A stretch of 64,000 nt of DNA from Chitinasiproducens palmae (GTDB lineage: Bacteria > Pseudomonadota > Gammaproteobacteria > Burkholderiales > Burkholderiaceae), in assembly GCF_900095735.1 (NCBI RefSeq), contig NZ_FNLO01000001.1, positions 356,634 to 420,633 of the forward strand. Reading direction: 5' to 3'. The number at the start of each line of letters is the position of its first letter. The first letter of the stretch is position 1. The notes beneath the pieces are model-generated. The model saw only the letters and a program-made list of their open reading frames with translations, had not been told where the DNA came from and did no database searches. Positions 28,104-35,737 of the stretch are shown piece by piece. The position numbers were made by a program, and so were the translations under genes.

Positions 28104-29253
28104 TCGACCTGTACCGCGGCGGGTGGCTTGCGCGGGGGGGCGGATCGAACGCGCGGCCGCAAGCCCGCGGCTGGCGTGGCTCGCGCTCTGTTGCATCGGC
28201 GTCGTCTGCAGCCTGCCGGCCCGCGCTGCGTCCGGCGTGACGCTTTGGGGCGCCGTCGACGCGGGCGTGACCTACGTGAACAATCAAGTGGGTGGACACA
28301 GCTATGCGATGGACAACGGCATCGCGATGCCGAATCTGTTCGGCATGCGTGGCGTCGAGGAATTGGGCGGCGGCAACCGAGCGGTGTTCGAGCTGATCGA
28401 TCAATTCAACCTCGGTACCGGCACTACCTTCCCGACCAATGGCGGCGGCATTTTTGGACGCAACGCCTATGTGGGACTGCAAAGCGACCGTTATGGAAAA
28501 CTCACTTTTGGCGAGCAGTACGACTTCATGATCGATTCGTTGCTACGTTTCGACAACTCGATCTCGATCGCCGGTCTGTATGGTTTCAGGCAGGGCCCGT
28601 TCGCCGGCCTCGGGATCCCAGGCAACGTCTCGGGTAGCGCGAACTTCGACCGGATGTCCGGTACGGCGATCTCAAATTCGGTGAAGTACGTTACGCCGAC
28701 GGTCGCGGGCTTTTCGGGCGGTGCGCTATACAGCTTTGGCGGTGTGCCGGGTTCGCTCGCCCGTGGCGACGGCAACAGCGTCGGCCTGAATTACGCGGCG
28801 GGGCCGCTTGCCGTCGGAGCCGCCTACACCTACCAACGCTATGCGGCGCTCGATCGGGGCTATGCCGGGATCCGCAACTTCGGTGCCGGCGTCGACTACA
28901 AGTTAGAGCGGCTGGCCATCGATTTTCTATATACGAACACGCGGAACACAGCCAACGGCGCGGCGATCAACGTCCTGCAAGTCGGCGCCCGCTACCAATT
29001 GACGCCGGCTTTCTCGTTCGGCGGCGCCTATCAGTTGATGAAGGGCAACGCCACGCTCGCCGAAGACCAGGCGCACCAACTGTCCGCGGGGGCACGGTAT
29101 GCATTATCCAAGTCGACGGTCGCCTATCTCGAAGTGGTCTACCAGAAGGTTTCGGGTGACGACGATCCGAAGGCGTGGATCATGGCTGTGCCGAAGGCGT
29201 CAGGAAACGACCGGCAGCTGTTAACCCGCATCGGCATTCTGCATCGCTTCTAA
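28087..29253 (+). CDS. Gram-negative (OmpC-like) porin
   Basis: A 388-residue outer-membrane trimeric porin of the family abundant in Burkholderiales. An N-terminal signal peptide with hydrophobic core LAWLALCCIGVVCSL ends in ARA-AS. The mature protein then shows the typical start VTLWGAVDAGVTY, the constriction-loop region with GRNAYVGL, FGEQYDF, and a C-terminal aromatic strand ending in HRF. The GTG at 28087 overlaps the transporter gene. A GTG at 28123 is an alternative that would shorten the leader. Location next to the transporter suggests a substrate-responsive outer-membrane channel, the role NicP plays in nicotinate clusters, though NicP is of another porin type. Confidence 0.87.
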   Translation: MISRNNRPVPRRVACAGGRIERAAASPRLAWLALCCIGVVCSLPARAASGVTLWGAVDAGVTYVNNQVGGHSYAMDNGIAMPNLFGMRGVEELGGGNRAVFELIDQFNLGTGTTFPTNGGGIFGRNAYVGLQSDRYGKLTFGEQYDFMIDSLLRFDNSISIAGLYGFRQGPFAGLGIPGNVSGSANFDRMSGTAISNSVKYVTPTVAGFSGGALYSFGGVPGSLARGDGNSVGLNYAAGPLAVGAAYTYQRYAALDRGYAGIRNFGAGVDYKLERLAIDFLYTNTRNTANGAAINVLQVGARYQLTPAFSFGGAYQLMKGNATLAEDQAHQLSAGARYALSKSTVAYLEVVYQKVSGDDDPKAWIMAVPKASGNDRQLLTRIGILHRF

Positions 29254-29280
29254 CAGGGCGCCGGTCGCCGTGGCCGGCGA

Positions 29281-29787
29281 TCAATCGAAATGCTTCAACG
29301 ACGTACGCCCGAACTGGTTGTTGCCCTCGACCAGCTGCATCATCAAACGGACGAACACGGTCTGGTCCTGCGCGCTCAGCGGGGACAGGAACCTCACTTG
29401 GGATTCACGCATGCTGGCATACATCTCCTTCATGATTTTCCGGCCACGCGCAGTGATATTGGCGATCTTCAAGCGGCCGTCGGTCGGACTCGGCTCGCGT
29501 TTGACCAGGCCGCGCTCTTCCAGCCGCCGCAGCACGTCGGCCATCGTCGTTCGATCCACCCCCACTTCGGCACACAAGGAGGTCTGGTCGAGATTGGGAC
29601 GTTCGCTCAGTGTGGTCAACAATCCGTACTGAACCGGCGTTATCGCAAAGTCCTTGCAGCTTTCGAAAAAGAGCGCGACGTGTATCTGATTGAGACGCCG
29701 AATAAGGAAACCGGGTCGCTGCCAGAGATGGCCGGTTTCGACCGCGCCCGTCTCGCTTATCCCATTGTCGTCGTCAATTCTGCTCAT
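29281..29787 (-). CDS. picR: MarR family transcriptional regulator, probable PicR
   Basis: A 168-residue winged-helix repressor. The N-terminal dimerisation helix carries RPGFLIRRLNQIHVALF. The recognition helix region is VGVDRTTMADVLRRLEERGLV, and the wing contains PSPTDGRLK. The NicR/PicR group controls pyridine carboxylate genes and releases DNA on binding a hydroxylated intermediate (6-hydroxypicolinate in PicR, from memory). The start at 29787 fits the family; upstream in-frame ATGs would precede or coincide with the predicted transcript start. It is transcribed against the porin gene, 27 bases tail to tail. A copy of the operator covers its own promoter. Confidence 0.88.
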   Translation of the reverse strand: MSRIDDDNGISETGAVETGHLWQRPGFLIRRLNQIHVALFFESCKDFAITPVQYGLLTTLSERPNLDQTSLCAEVGVDRTTMADVLRRLEERGLVKREPSPTDGRLKIANITARGRKIMKEMYASMRESQVRFLSPLSAQDQTVFVRLMMQLVEGNNQFGRTSLKHFD

Positions 29788-29961
29788 TTCCGGTGTCAAA
29801 AGCTCGCAAAAAGTCTGATTCAGGCGCAAGTGTAGCGTTGATGCCAGGCGATTGCCACATTGCGGCATGGGCATTACCGTAGCTCGCGGGAAAACCCTGG
29901 CTAACCGCTTGGCTGTTTTGCACGCGCCCCGCCTTGCGCGCGGTTTTTTTTCAAGATACAA

Positions 29962-29967
29962 ATTATA
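29962..29967 (-). promoter_or_regulatory. -10 element of picR
   Basis: Read on the minus strand this is a perfect TATAAT, lying immediately downstream of operator site 3. The leader from here to the picR start would be about 170 nt. Confidence 0.55.
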
Positions 29968-29968
29968 A

Positions 29969-29984
29969 CGTCAGCGTACTGACG
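29969..29984. promoter_or_regulatory. PicR-type operator, site 3 (autoregulatory)
   Basis: The perfect inverted repeat CGTCAG-CGTA-CTGACG has core TCAG-N4-CTGA at 29971-29982. It occupies the spacer between -35 and -10 of picR on the minus strand, so binding would block the regulator's own transcription. Confidence 0.75.
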
Positions 29985-30111
29985 AAGACGCATCCCGGTT
30001 CTAGTGCATGATCGGGCCGCTTTGAAACACGGCGCCGTTTTCTGCACTGAGTCATACGCTAAGTTCACCGAAATAGTGCAGATGATGTTTTCGCTCCGAC
30101 AATTCCATTTT

Positions 30112-30117
30112 TATAAT
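30112..30117 (+). promoter_or_regulatory. -10 element of second pic transporter unit
   Basis: Perfect TATAAT whose last three bases overlap operator site 4. The -35 is weak (TTTTCG about 18 nt upstream). Confidence 0.55.
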
Positions 30118-30130
30118 CAGTACACTGATT
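30115..30130. promoter_or_regulatory. PicR-type operator, site 4
   Basis: AATCAGT-AC-ACTGATT is a perfect 7+7 palindrome, the best copy in the window, with core TCAG-N4-CTGA at 30117-30128. It overlaps the -10 element and lies 52 nt before the transporter start. Confidence 0.8.
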
Positions 30131-30182
30131 AAATGCGCGTCCCCTCAATGAAACACCCTTGCACAGTAGATGGAGCAAACAC

Positions 30183-31505
30183 ATGAGTTCAACCTCGGTA
30201 CGCACGCGGTCGGCCGTCGACGGTCGCTCGATGTCGGGAAACGACATCAAGACCTTGATGCTCGCGTCGCTCGGCGGCGCGCTCGAGTATTACGACTTCA
30301 TCGTCGCGGTCTTCTTCACCAAATTGCTGGCCACGGTGTTCTTTCCGCCAGACACCCCTGAATGGCTGGCGCAGTTGGAAGTGTTCTGCATCTTCGCGGC
30401 GGGCTATCTGGTGCGGCCGATCGGCGGGATCTTCTTCGCTCACTTCGGCGACCGCATCGGGCGCAAGAAGATGTTTGCACTGAGCCTGTTTCTGATGGCG
30501 GCGCCGACGCTCGTCATCGGCATGCTGCCCGGCTATGGACTGGTCGGCTTGGCGGCGCCGCTTCTCTTTCTGCTGTGCCGCGTCCTGCAGGGCCTGTCGG
30601 TCGGTGGCGAAGTACCGGGCGCGTGGATCTTCTGTGCGGAGCACGTGCGACGCGACCGTATTGGGCTGGCCTGTGGCCTGCTAATGTCAGGTTTGTGCAC
30701 GGGCATCCTGCTCGGCGCGCTGAGTGCGAAGTTCCTGATCGGTAACCTGGACGCGGAGGCGCTGAAGACATGGGGCTGGCGCATCCCCTTCATCGCTGGC
30801 GGCGTATTCGGCCTGATTTCCGTGTATCTGCGCCGCTATCTACAGGAAACGCCGGTGTTCGAGGCGCTGCGCGCCAAGCGTGAAGCCGATGCGCGTCTGC
30901 CACTGTCGGTGGTGCTCACACAGCACCGCAAGGCGCTGATTTTCGGCCTGCTCTCGACCTGGGTATTCTCCGGCATCTTCGTCCTGTACTTTCTGTACAG
31001 CCCGACCTTCTTCCAGACGCAGTTCCATCTGGGCGCCAAGGAGGTCTTCACCAACAACTCCTGGTCGATCTTCGGCTTGATCGTCGGCAGCACCACCGCT
31101 GGCTGGTTGGCCGACAAGATCGGTGGCGGTCGCGCCTATGCAATTGGCAGCGTCGGCATGCTGGTGGTCACCACGGCGTTGTTCGTTGCACTGCGCAACA
31201 ACAGTGGCGCGGTCTGGCCGCTCTACATCATCGGCGGCTTCGTGATCGGCACCATCACCCTGGGCCCGTACATCATCGTGAAAAGCTTCCCGGCGGAGGT
31301 GCGCTTCACCGGTTTCGCGCTGTCCTACAACATCGCCTACGCGTTGTTCGGCGGTACCGCACCCGCGATAGCGTCGTTCCTCGTCGGCAAGCAAGGCATC
31401 ACGATGGCACCCGCCTGGTATATCGGTGCGCTCTGCGTGCTCGGCGTGCTGATCGGCTTGGTCTGGAAGGCACCGAATCATGACGACGCCGAGTTGCAGC
31501 ACTGA
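30183..31505 (+). CDS. MFS transporter (MHS family), second pic-associated importer
   Basis: A 440-residue 12-helix major facilitator with the MHS-type first helix LGGALEYYDFIVAVFF and the loop HFGDRIGRKKMFALSLF. Unlike the 531-residue transporter at 26508 it has no large insert and is of standard size. The strong operator in its promoter places it in the PicR regulon, so it is the better candidate for the inducible importer of the substrate. The XdhC gene follows 90 bases later on the same strand. Substrate inferred only from context. Confidence 0.88.
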   Translation: MSSTSVRTRSAVDGRSMSGNDIKTLMLASLGGALEYYDFIVAVFFTKLLATVFFPPDTPEWLAQLEVFCIFAAGYLVRPIGGIFFAHFGDRIGRKKMFALSLFLMAAPTLVIGMLPGYGLVGLAAPLLFLLCRVLQGLSVGGEVPGAWIFCAEHVRRDRIGLACGLLMSGLCTGILLGALSAKFLIGNLDAEALKTWGWRIPFIAGGVFGLISVYLRRYLQETPVFEALRAKREADARLPLSVVLTQHRKALIFGLLSTWVFSGIFVLYFLYSPTFFQTQFHLGAKEVFTNNSWSIFGLIVGSTTAGWLADKIGGGRAYAIGSVGMLVVTTALFVALRNNSGAVWPLYIIGGFVIGTITLGPYIIVKSFPAEVRFTGFALSYNIAYALFGGTAPAIASFLVGKQGITMAPAWYIGALCVLGVLIGLVWKAPNHDDAELQH

Positions 31506-31595
31506 TTGCGCCGCATGCCGATCAACGGCGATCCAGGCAGGGATCGACGGGCGCAAGGGTCCGGGGATGCCAGCGCCACCTGCCCGGCCCCTGCG

Positions 31596-32636
31596 ATGAA
31601 CAGCGAGGACTTCGACGTGCTTGCGCACTGCGCGGCCTGGGCGAGAGATGAGTCGCCGGTGGTGCTGGCCACGGTCGTCAAGACGTGGGGTTCGTCGCCG
31701 CGTCCGGAGGGCGCCATGCTGTGCATCCGGGGCGACGGACGGGTCGTCGGGTCGGTTTCAGGCGGTTGCATCGAGGACGACCTGATCGCGCGCTTCAAGC
31801 GCTCGGAATCGCGACCGGTCCGTCCCGAAATCGTCGAGTATGGCGTCACGGCCGACGAGGCGCGGCGTTTTGGCCTGCCTTGCGGTGGCACCATCCGGCT
31901 GGTGCTTGAGCCTGTCTCGTCGGAAAGCAAGATTGCGGCGCTCTTCGAAGCGGTGGCGCGCGGCGAACTGATCGCAAGGACGCTCGACCTGCGCACCGGC
32001 GCCTCGTCGTTGCGGCGCGCGTCGGCGGCCGAGGCCGTCACGCTCGTCGGCAATGTGCTGACCACGATTCATGGACCTCGCTACCGAATGCTGGTGATCG
32101 GCGCCGGTCAACTCTCCCGTTATTTCTGCGAGATCGCGCGCGGCCTCGACTACCAGATTACCGTTTGCGATCCGCGTGACGATTATGCGGACGATTGGCA
32201 GGTCGCGGGCAGCCGGCTGTCGCGGGAGATGCCTGACGACCTGGTGCTGCAGATGCGCCTGGACGCACGGTGTGCCGTCGTCGCGTTGACGCACGATCCC
32301 AAGCTGGACGATCTCGCACTGATGGAAGCCCTTCGCACGCCGGCCTTCTACGTGGGCGCACTCGGGTCACGGCGCAACAACGCAATGCGGCGCGAACGGC
32401 TGCGCGAATTCGATCTGACCGAGTGGCAGATCGCGCGGCTTCGTGGCCCCGCCGGCATCTACATTGGCAGCAAGACGCCGGCGGAGATTGCCGTGTCGAT
32501 CCTCGCGGAAGTCACGGCCGCGAAGAACGGCGTCGACCTCGCCGACGCGATGCGGGTGCCGGCCGCCAAGGCGCGTTTGGACGATCCGAGCCATTTCACC
32601 GCCGCGTGTTCCATCGCTGCGTCGGCGCATCTGTGA
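31596..32636 (+). CDS. XdhC/CoxI family molybdoenzyme maturation protein
   Basis: A 346-residue XdhC-family protein, needed to sulfurate and insert molybdenum cofactor into xanthine-dehydrogenase-type hydroxylases. The N-terminal XdhC/CoxI domain shows VVKTWGSSPRPEG and GSVSGGCIEDD. The C-terminal Rossmann-like domain begins LVIGAGQLSRYF and ends in the GSRR and PAEIAVSILAEV stretches. The ATG at 31596 starts the conserved domain; an upstream in-frame ATG at 31506 would add 30 unconserved residues. Its link to the PicR-controlled transporter suggests co-induction with PicA, its likely client. Confidence 0.92.
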   Translation: MNSEDFDVLAHCAAWARDESPVVLATVVKTWGSSPRPEGAMLCIRGDGRVVGSVSGGCIEDDLIARFKRSESRPVRPEIVEYGVTADEARRFGLPCGGTIRLVLEPVSSESKIAALFEAVARGELIARTLDLRTGASSLRRASAAEAVTLVGNVLTTIHGPRYRMLVIGAGQLSRYFCEIARGLDYQITVCDPRDDYADDWQVAGSRLSREMPDDLVLQMRLDARCAVVALTHDPKLDDLALMEALRTPAFYVGALGSRRNNAMRRERLREFDLTEWQIARLRGPAGIYIGSKTPAEIAVSILAEVTAAKNGVDLADAMRVPAAKARLDDPSHFTAACSIAASAHL

Positions 32637-32660
32637 TGCACATAGCCAAGCAGTATCAGG

Positions 32661-33893
32661 TTGACCGCTAGCGCGAGTCCCGATGGCCGAGCGCGAACGA
32701 GCGGCAGCTTGTATCTGGCGCTGGCGTTCGTCTGCGTCACGTTTTCCGCGACGGGGCCGATCGGCATCCTGATGACGGCGGCGCGGCAAGCAGGCCTGTC
32801 GAAGCAGCAGACGTCGTCCTTGATGTTCGCGGCGCTGCTGATCAGTGGACTGGCCAGCGTCGTGGTGAGTTACATGACGCGCCAGCCCTTGCTGTTTCTT
32901 TCGACGATTGCGGGGGCCTTGCTGATGCCGCCCGTGGTGCTGCATTACGGCCTGGGCGCCGCTGTCGGCACCTGTCTTGTATGCGGTGCTGCACTGGTGG
33001 CGCTTGGCGTGACGGGCATCGTCACGGTGCCGGACCGCTGGGTACCGATGCCGGTCGCGATGGCAATGATCGCTGCGCTGTTTCTGCGCTACGTGGTGGC
33101 TGTCGTGCATGCCAGCGTCACCGCGCCCTGGCTCGGCGCGGCGATGCTGGCCGTCTTCGTTGGCCTCAGTTGGCCCGAGCGCCATCGGACCACGCCGTTG
33201 CCACCGATTGCCGGTGCGTTGGTCGCGTGTGCCGCGGTCCTGCTGCTGAGCGGTTTCTGCGTAGGCGCGGATGCGGCGAACCATTGATTCGCGACACCGA
33301 TGCTGCTGTGGCCGACCTTCGACATCGGGGCGTTGGCCGAAGTGGCGGTGCCGATGCTGGTCACGATGGTTTTCGTGCAGAACGCGCAGGGTATAGCGGT
33401 ATTGCGGGCCGCCCGTCATCGCGCGTCCCTGCGCCGCGTGACGGCGATCAGCGGCCTGCTCACCGTGCTGACGGCACCTTTCGGCGCCTGCCTCGCGGTG
33501 CTTGCCGGTCCGTCGAATGCAATCCTGGTATCGGCCGGCGCGCGTGGGCGGCAATACGTTGGCGCATTGAGCGTCGGCGCAACGTTCGTCGCGATCGGCC
33601 TTATTTCGACCGCCTACGCGAACCCGCTGGGGGTGCTGCCCGCAGCATTCGTGACCCTGCTTGCGGGGCTGGCGATGCTGCGCGCACTGGAGAGTACCTG
33701 TTTTGGCGCGTCGTTTGCCGCGTCTTTCGCCGCGTCTTTTGCCGCGTCTTTTGCCGCGTTTGCGCCCCGGTTGTCGCTCAGCGCGCTGGTCGTGTTCGTC
33801 ACCGTGCTGAGCCAAGCAAGCTTTCTCGGCGTGGGTTCGGCATTCCGGGGCGTGCTGGCCGGTTGCGTCGTCTTCCACCTTCTGGAGCGGTAA
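32661..33893 (+). pseudogene. benE: BenE family benzoate/H+ symporter, interrupted by an in-frame TGA
   Basis: Two adjacent open segments (32661-33287 and 33300-33893) lie in the same reading frame and together cover a complete BenE-type transporter of about 410 residues. The first half carries ATGPIGILMTAARQAGL and the PLLFLSTIAGALL region. The second carries the AVPMLVTMVFVQNAQGIAVL helix of the family. A single TGA at 33285-33287 separates them, with no frameshift, so one base change would restore the gene. The 3' part contains a 12-bp repeat coding FAAS units. It is probably a recent pseudogene or a sequencing error; a TTG start at 32661 is presumed. The flanking genes are intact. Confidence 0.75.
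33708..33755. repeat. 12-bp coding repeat in the benE frame
   Basis: Four tandem units of GCG TCT TTT GCC type, encoding (ASFA)4 inside a membrane-transporter frame. In-frame, so length changes would not shift the frame. Confidence 0.85.
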
Positions 33894-34014
33894 GCCGCGT
33901 GTACCACCGGCGTGCCGACGGCGCTGGCAGAACCACCGTCATCGGCCACGACGGCGCTCGATGAGCCGGCGCGTTGCCGAAGCCGCCGCAGCGCGGACGA
34001 CGGTGCCGCGCCGC

Positions 34015-34794
34015 TCAGTTCAGCAGGAAATCGCTGACCGCCTCGGCGAACGCTTGCGGTTGCTCCCAGTTCGACAGGTGGGCGGCATCGAATTCGACCA
34101 GGCGGGCGTTCTGGATGTGGCTCGCCAGGAAAGCGGCGTCCGACGGCGGTGTCGGCACGTCGCCGCTGCCTGCGATCACGAGAGTCGGCTGGGTGATCGA
34201 AGCGATGCGTTCGCGCAGGTCGCTCGCCGCCAGTGCCCGGCAATTTGCGGCGTAGCCGGCGTCGGGCGAACGCAGCAGGATGGCCTTCAAGGCGGCGGCG
34301 CGCTCGGGGTTGGCGGCCGCGAACGGGGGCGTCAGCCAGCGCGAAATCACCGCGTCGGCGATTGAGCCGATGCCATCCCGCTCGACCGCGCTTGCACGGT
34401 TTTCCCAGTTCTCGGGCGGGCCGATGTACGCCGCGGTGTTGGACAGCACCAGCCGTTCGATCCGATCCGGGTAATCCAGAGCGAGCTGCTGGCCCGTGAT
34501 GCCACCCATCGACAGGCCGCAGAAATGGACCTTTTGCAAACCGAGATGGTCGAGCAGCCCGATCGCGTCGGCCGCCAGTGTTGCGAAACGATAGGGACCG
34601 GGCGGCACCGATGACTGGCCGTGCCCTCGGGTATCGTAGCGCAGCAGGCGGAAGTCGCGCAGCCACGCGTCGCGTTGCGGTGCCCACATGTCGAGCGAAG
34701 TGCCGAGGGAGTTCGACAGCATCAACACCGGGCGCTGCACGTCGCCCTCCAGTTCGTAATGCAGACGGACATCGGGCAGGTCAGCGTAGGGCAT
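34015..34794 (-). CDS. pcaD: 3-oxoadipate enol-lactonase
   Basis: A 259-residue alpha/beta-hydrolase that opens 3-oxoadipate enol-lactone to 3-oxoadipate in the beta-ketoadipate pathway. The family pattern is clear: LHYELEG at the start, LMLSNSLGTSLDMW for the oxyanion region, RYDTRGHGQSS, the nucleophile elbow GLSMGG near residue 100, and the histidine in FDAAHLSNWEQP. It is the last gene of the minus-strand pca-type run, 126 bases after the YciI gene. The substrate could be a substituted enol-lactone, given the unusual neighbours. Confidence 0.9.
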   Translation of the reverse strand: MPYADLPDVRLHYELEGDVQRPVLMLSNSLGTSLDMWAPQRDAWLRDFRLLRYDTRGHGQSSVPPGPYRFATLAADAIGLLDHLGLQKVHFCGLSMGGITGQQLALDYPDRIERLVLSNTAAYIGPPENWENRASAVERDGIGSIADAVISRWLTPPFAAANPERAAALKAILLRSPDAGYAANCRALAASDLRERIASITQPTLVIAGSGDVPTPPSDAAFLASHIQNARLVEFDAAHLSNWEQPQAFAEAVSDFLLN

Positions 34795-34920
34795 GTTCTT
34801 GTCTCCTTGTCGGGTCGGAATTGGGATGCACGAGTGCGGCGGCCGTCGGCGCAGTGTCGACGTGTGCGGGGGTGTCGGCGCGCGTCGGCGCGTGTCGGGC
34901 GCCGGCGCGGCCCGCTGCGG

Positions 34921-35217
34921 TCAAAGGAAGGACTTGCCGTCGAGATAGGCCTTGCGCCAGCGGCGAATCTCGACGCGGTCGAACAGATCGGCTTGCGTGA
35001 ACGGATCGGCGGCGATGAAAGCCTCCGCTTCGGCGCGCGTCTCGACCGCGAGCAGGTAGACGCCACCGTCCGCGTCCTCGCTGTCGTCCGCCAGCTTCGC
35101 GCCGCACGCCAACAGCAAGGCCTTGTTGTCCTCCAGGAAGCGCAGATGCGCGGGGCGCGCGCCCAGGCGTACCGGCAGGTGGTCGGGCTTGTCGAAGGTT
35201 TGGATCAGGTAGGGCAT
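34921..35217 (-). CDS. YciI-like protein
   Basis: A 98-residue protein of the YciI superfamily, a dimeric alpha+beta (ferredoxin-like) fold. The N-terminus MPYLIQTFDKPDHLPVR, then RPAHLRFLE with the family histidine, and DPFTQADLFDRVEIRRW near the C-terminus match the group. Relatives of the fold include muconolactone isomerase and 5-chloromuconolactone dehalogenase, so a step on a lactone is a reasonable guess. It lies between a muconolactone-isomerase-like gene and pcaD. Start at 35217 chosen by family alignment. The actual reaction is unknown. Confidence 0.85.
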   Translation of the reverse strand: MPYLIQTFDKPDHLPVRLGARPAHLRFLEDNKALLLACGAKLADDSEDADGGVYLLAVETRAEAEAFIAADPFTQADLFDRVEIRRWRKAYLDGKSFL

Positions 35218-35358
35218 GGATCTGCTCCGGGCCGTCGCGCCATCGGCGGACGGCGAAGGGGAACCACCGCTCCCGGGCGCCGCGCGGCGCAACCGCTGCT
35301 GTTGCGGCTCCTCCACGGGGGCTGCACGCGCGGGTCGGGGCGGTCGGTCCCGTGTTGC

Positions 35359-35643
35359 TCAGTTGGGTGCGATGGCGGACGGATGCTGTGCCAACGGCGT
35401 CACACTGATCTGCATGAACGGAAACAGCGGCAGGGCGCTGAGCAACTGATGCAGTTCGTCGTTGCCGGCAACGTCGAACACGCTGTAGTTGGCATACTCG
35501 CCGGCCACACGCCACAGGTGACGCCACTTGCCCTCGCGCTGCAGCCGCTGCGCCATCGCTTTTTCGTCCGCTTTCAGCGCATCGGCGCGCTCGGCGGCGA
35601 CGGTGTCCGGAATCCGGACGATCATGTGAACCAGATACAGCAT
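35359..35643 (-). CDS. catC: muconolactone delta-isomerase-like protein
   Basis: A 94-residue protein of the muconolactone isomerase family, which moves the double bond of muconolactone to give 3-oxoadipate enol-lactone. The features are MLYLVHMIVRIPDT, the helix with RLQREGKWRHLWRVAGEYANYSVFDV, and the C-terminal LPLFPFMQISVTPLAQHP. Length and motifs fit CatC closely. However, no catechol 1,2-dioxygenase or muconate cycloisomerase gene is in this window, so it may act on a related lactone. It is encoded between the AtoE transporter and YciI genes. Confidence 0.88.
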   Translation of the reverse strand: MLYLVHMIVRIPDTVAAERADALKADEKAMAQRLQREGKWRHLWRVAGEYANYSVFDVAGNDELHQLLSALPLFPFMQISVTPLAQHPSAIAPN

Positions 35644-35737
35644 CGCGTTCTCCTCGCATGGTGGATCGAATGGCCGGACGCGGCCGCGTGCGAAAGCGTC
35701 TTGACCAGGAGTGGCTGCCGCTGCGCGGCGGCCGGAT

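Noticed and set aside
29926-29950. Rho-independent terminator (GC-rich repeat followed by eight T residues)
   Set aside because: The stem is short and imperfect, and it lies on the plus strand inside the antisense leader of picR, so I could not assign it to a gene.
33285-33287. TGA as selenocysteine or programmed readthrough in the BenE frame
   Set aside because: BenE transporters are not selenoproteins, no SECIS-like element was seen and no selenium machinery is nearby. Mutation or sequence error is simpler.
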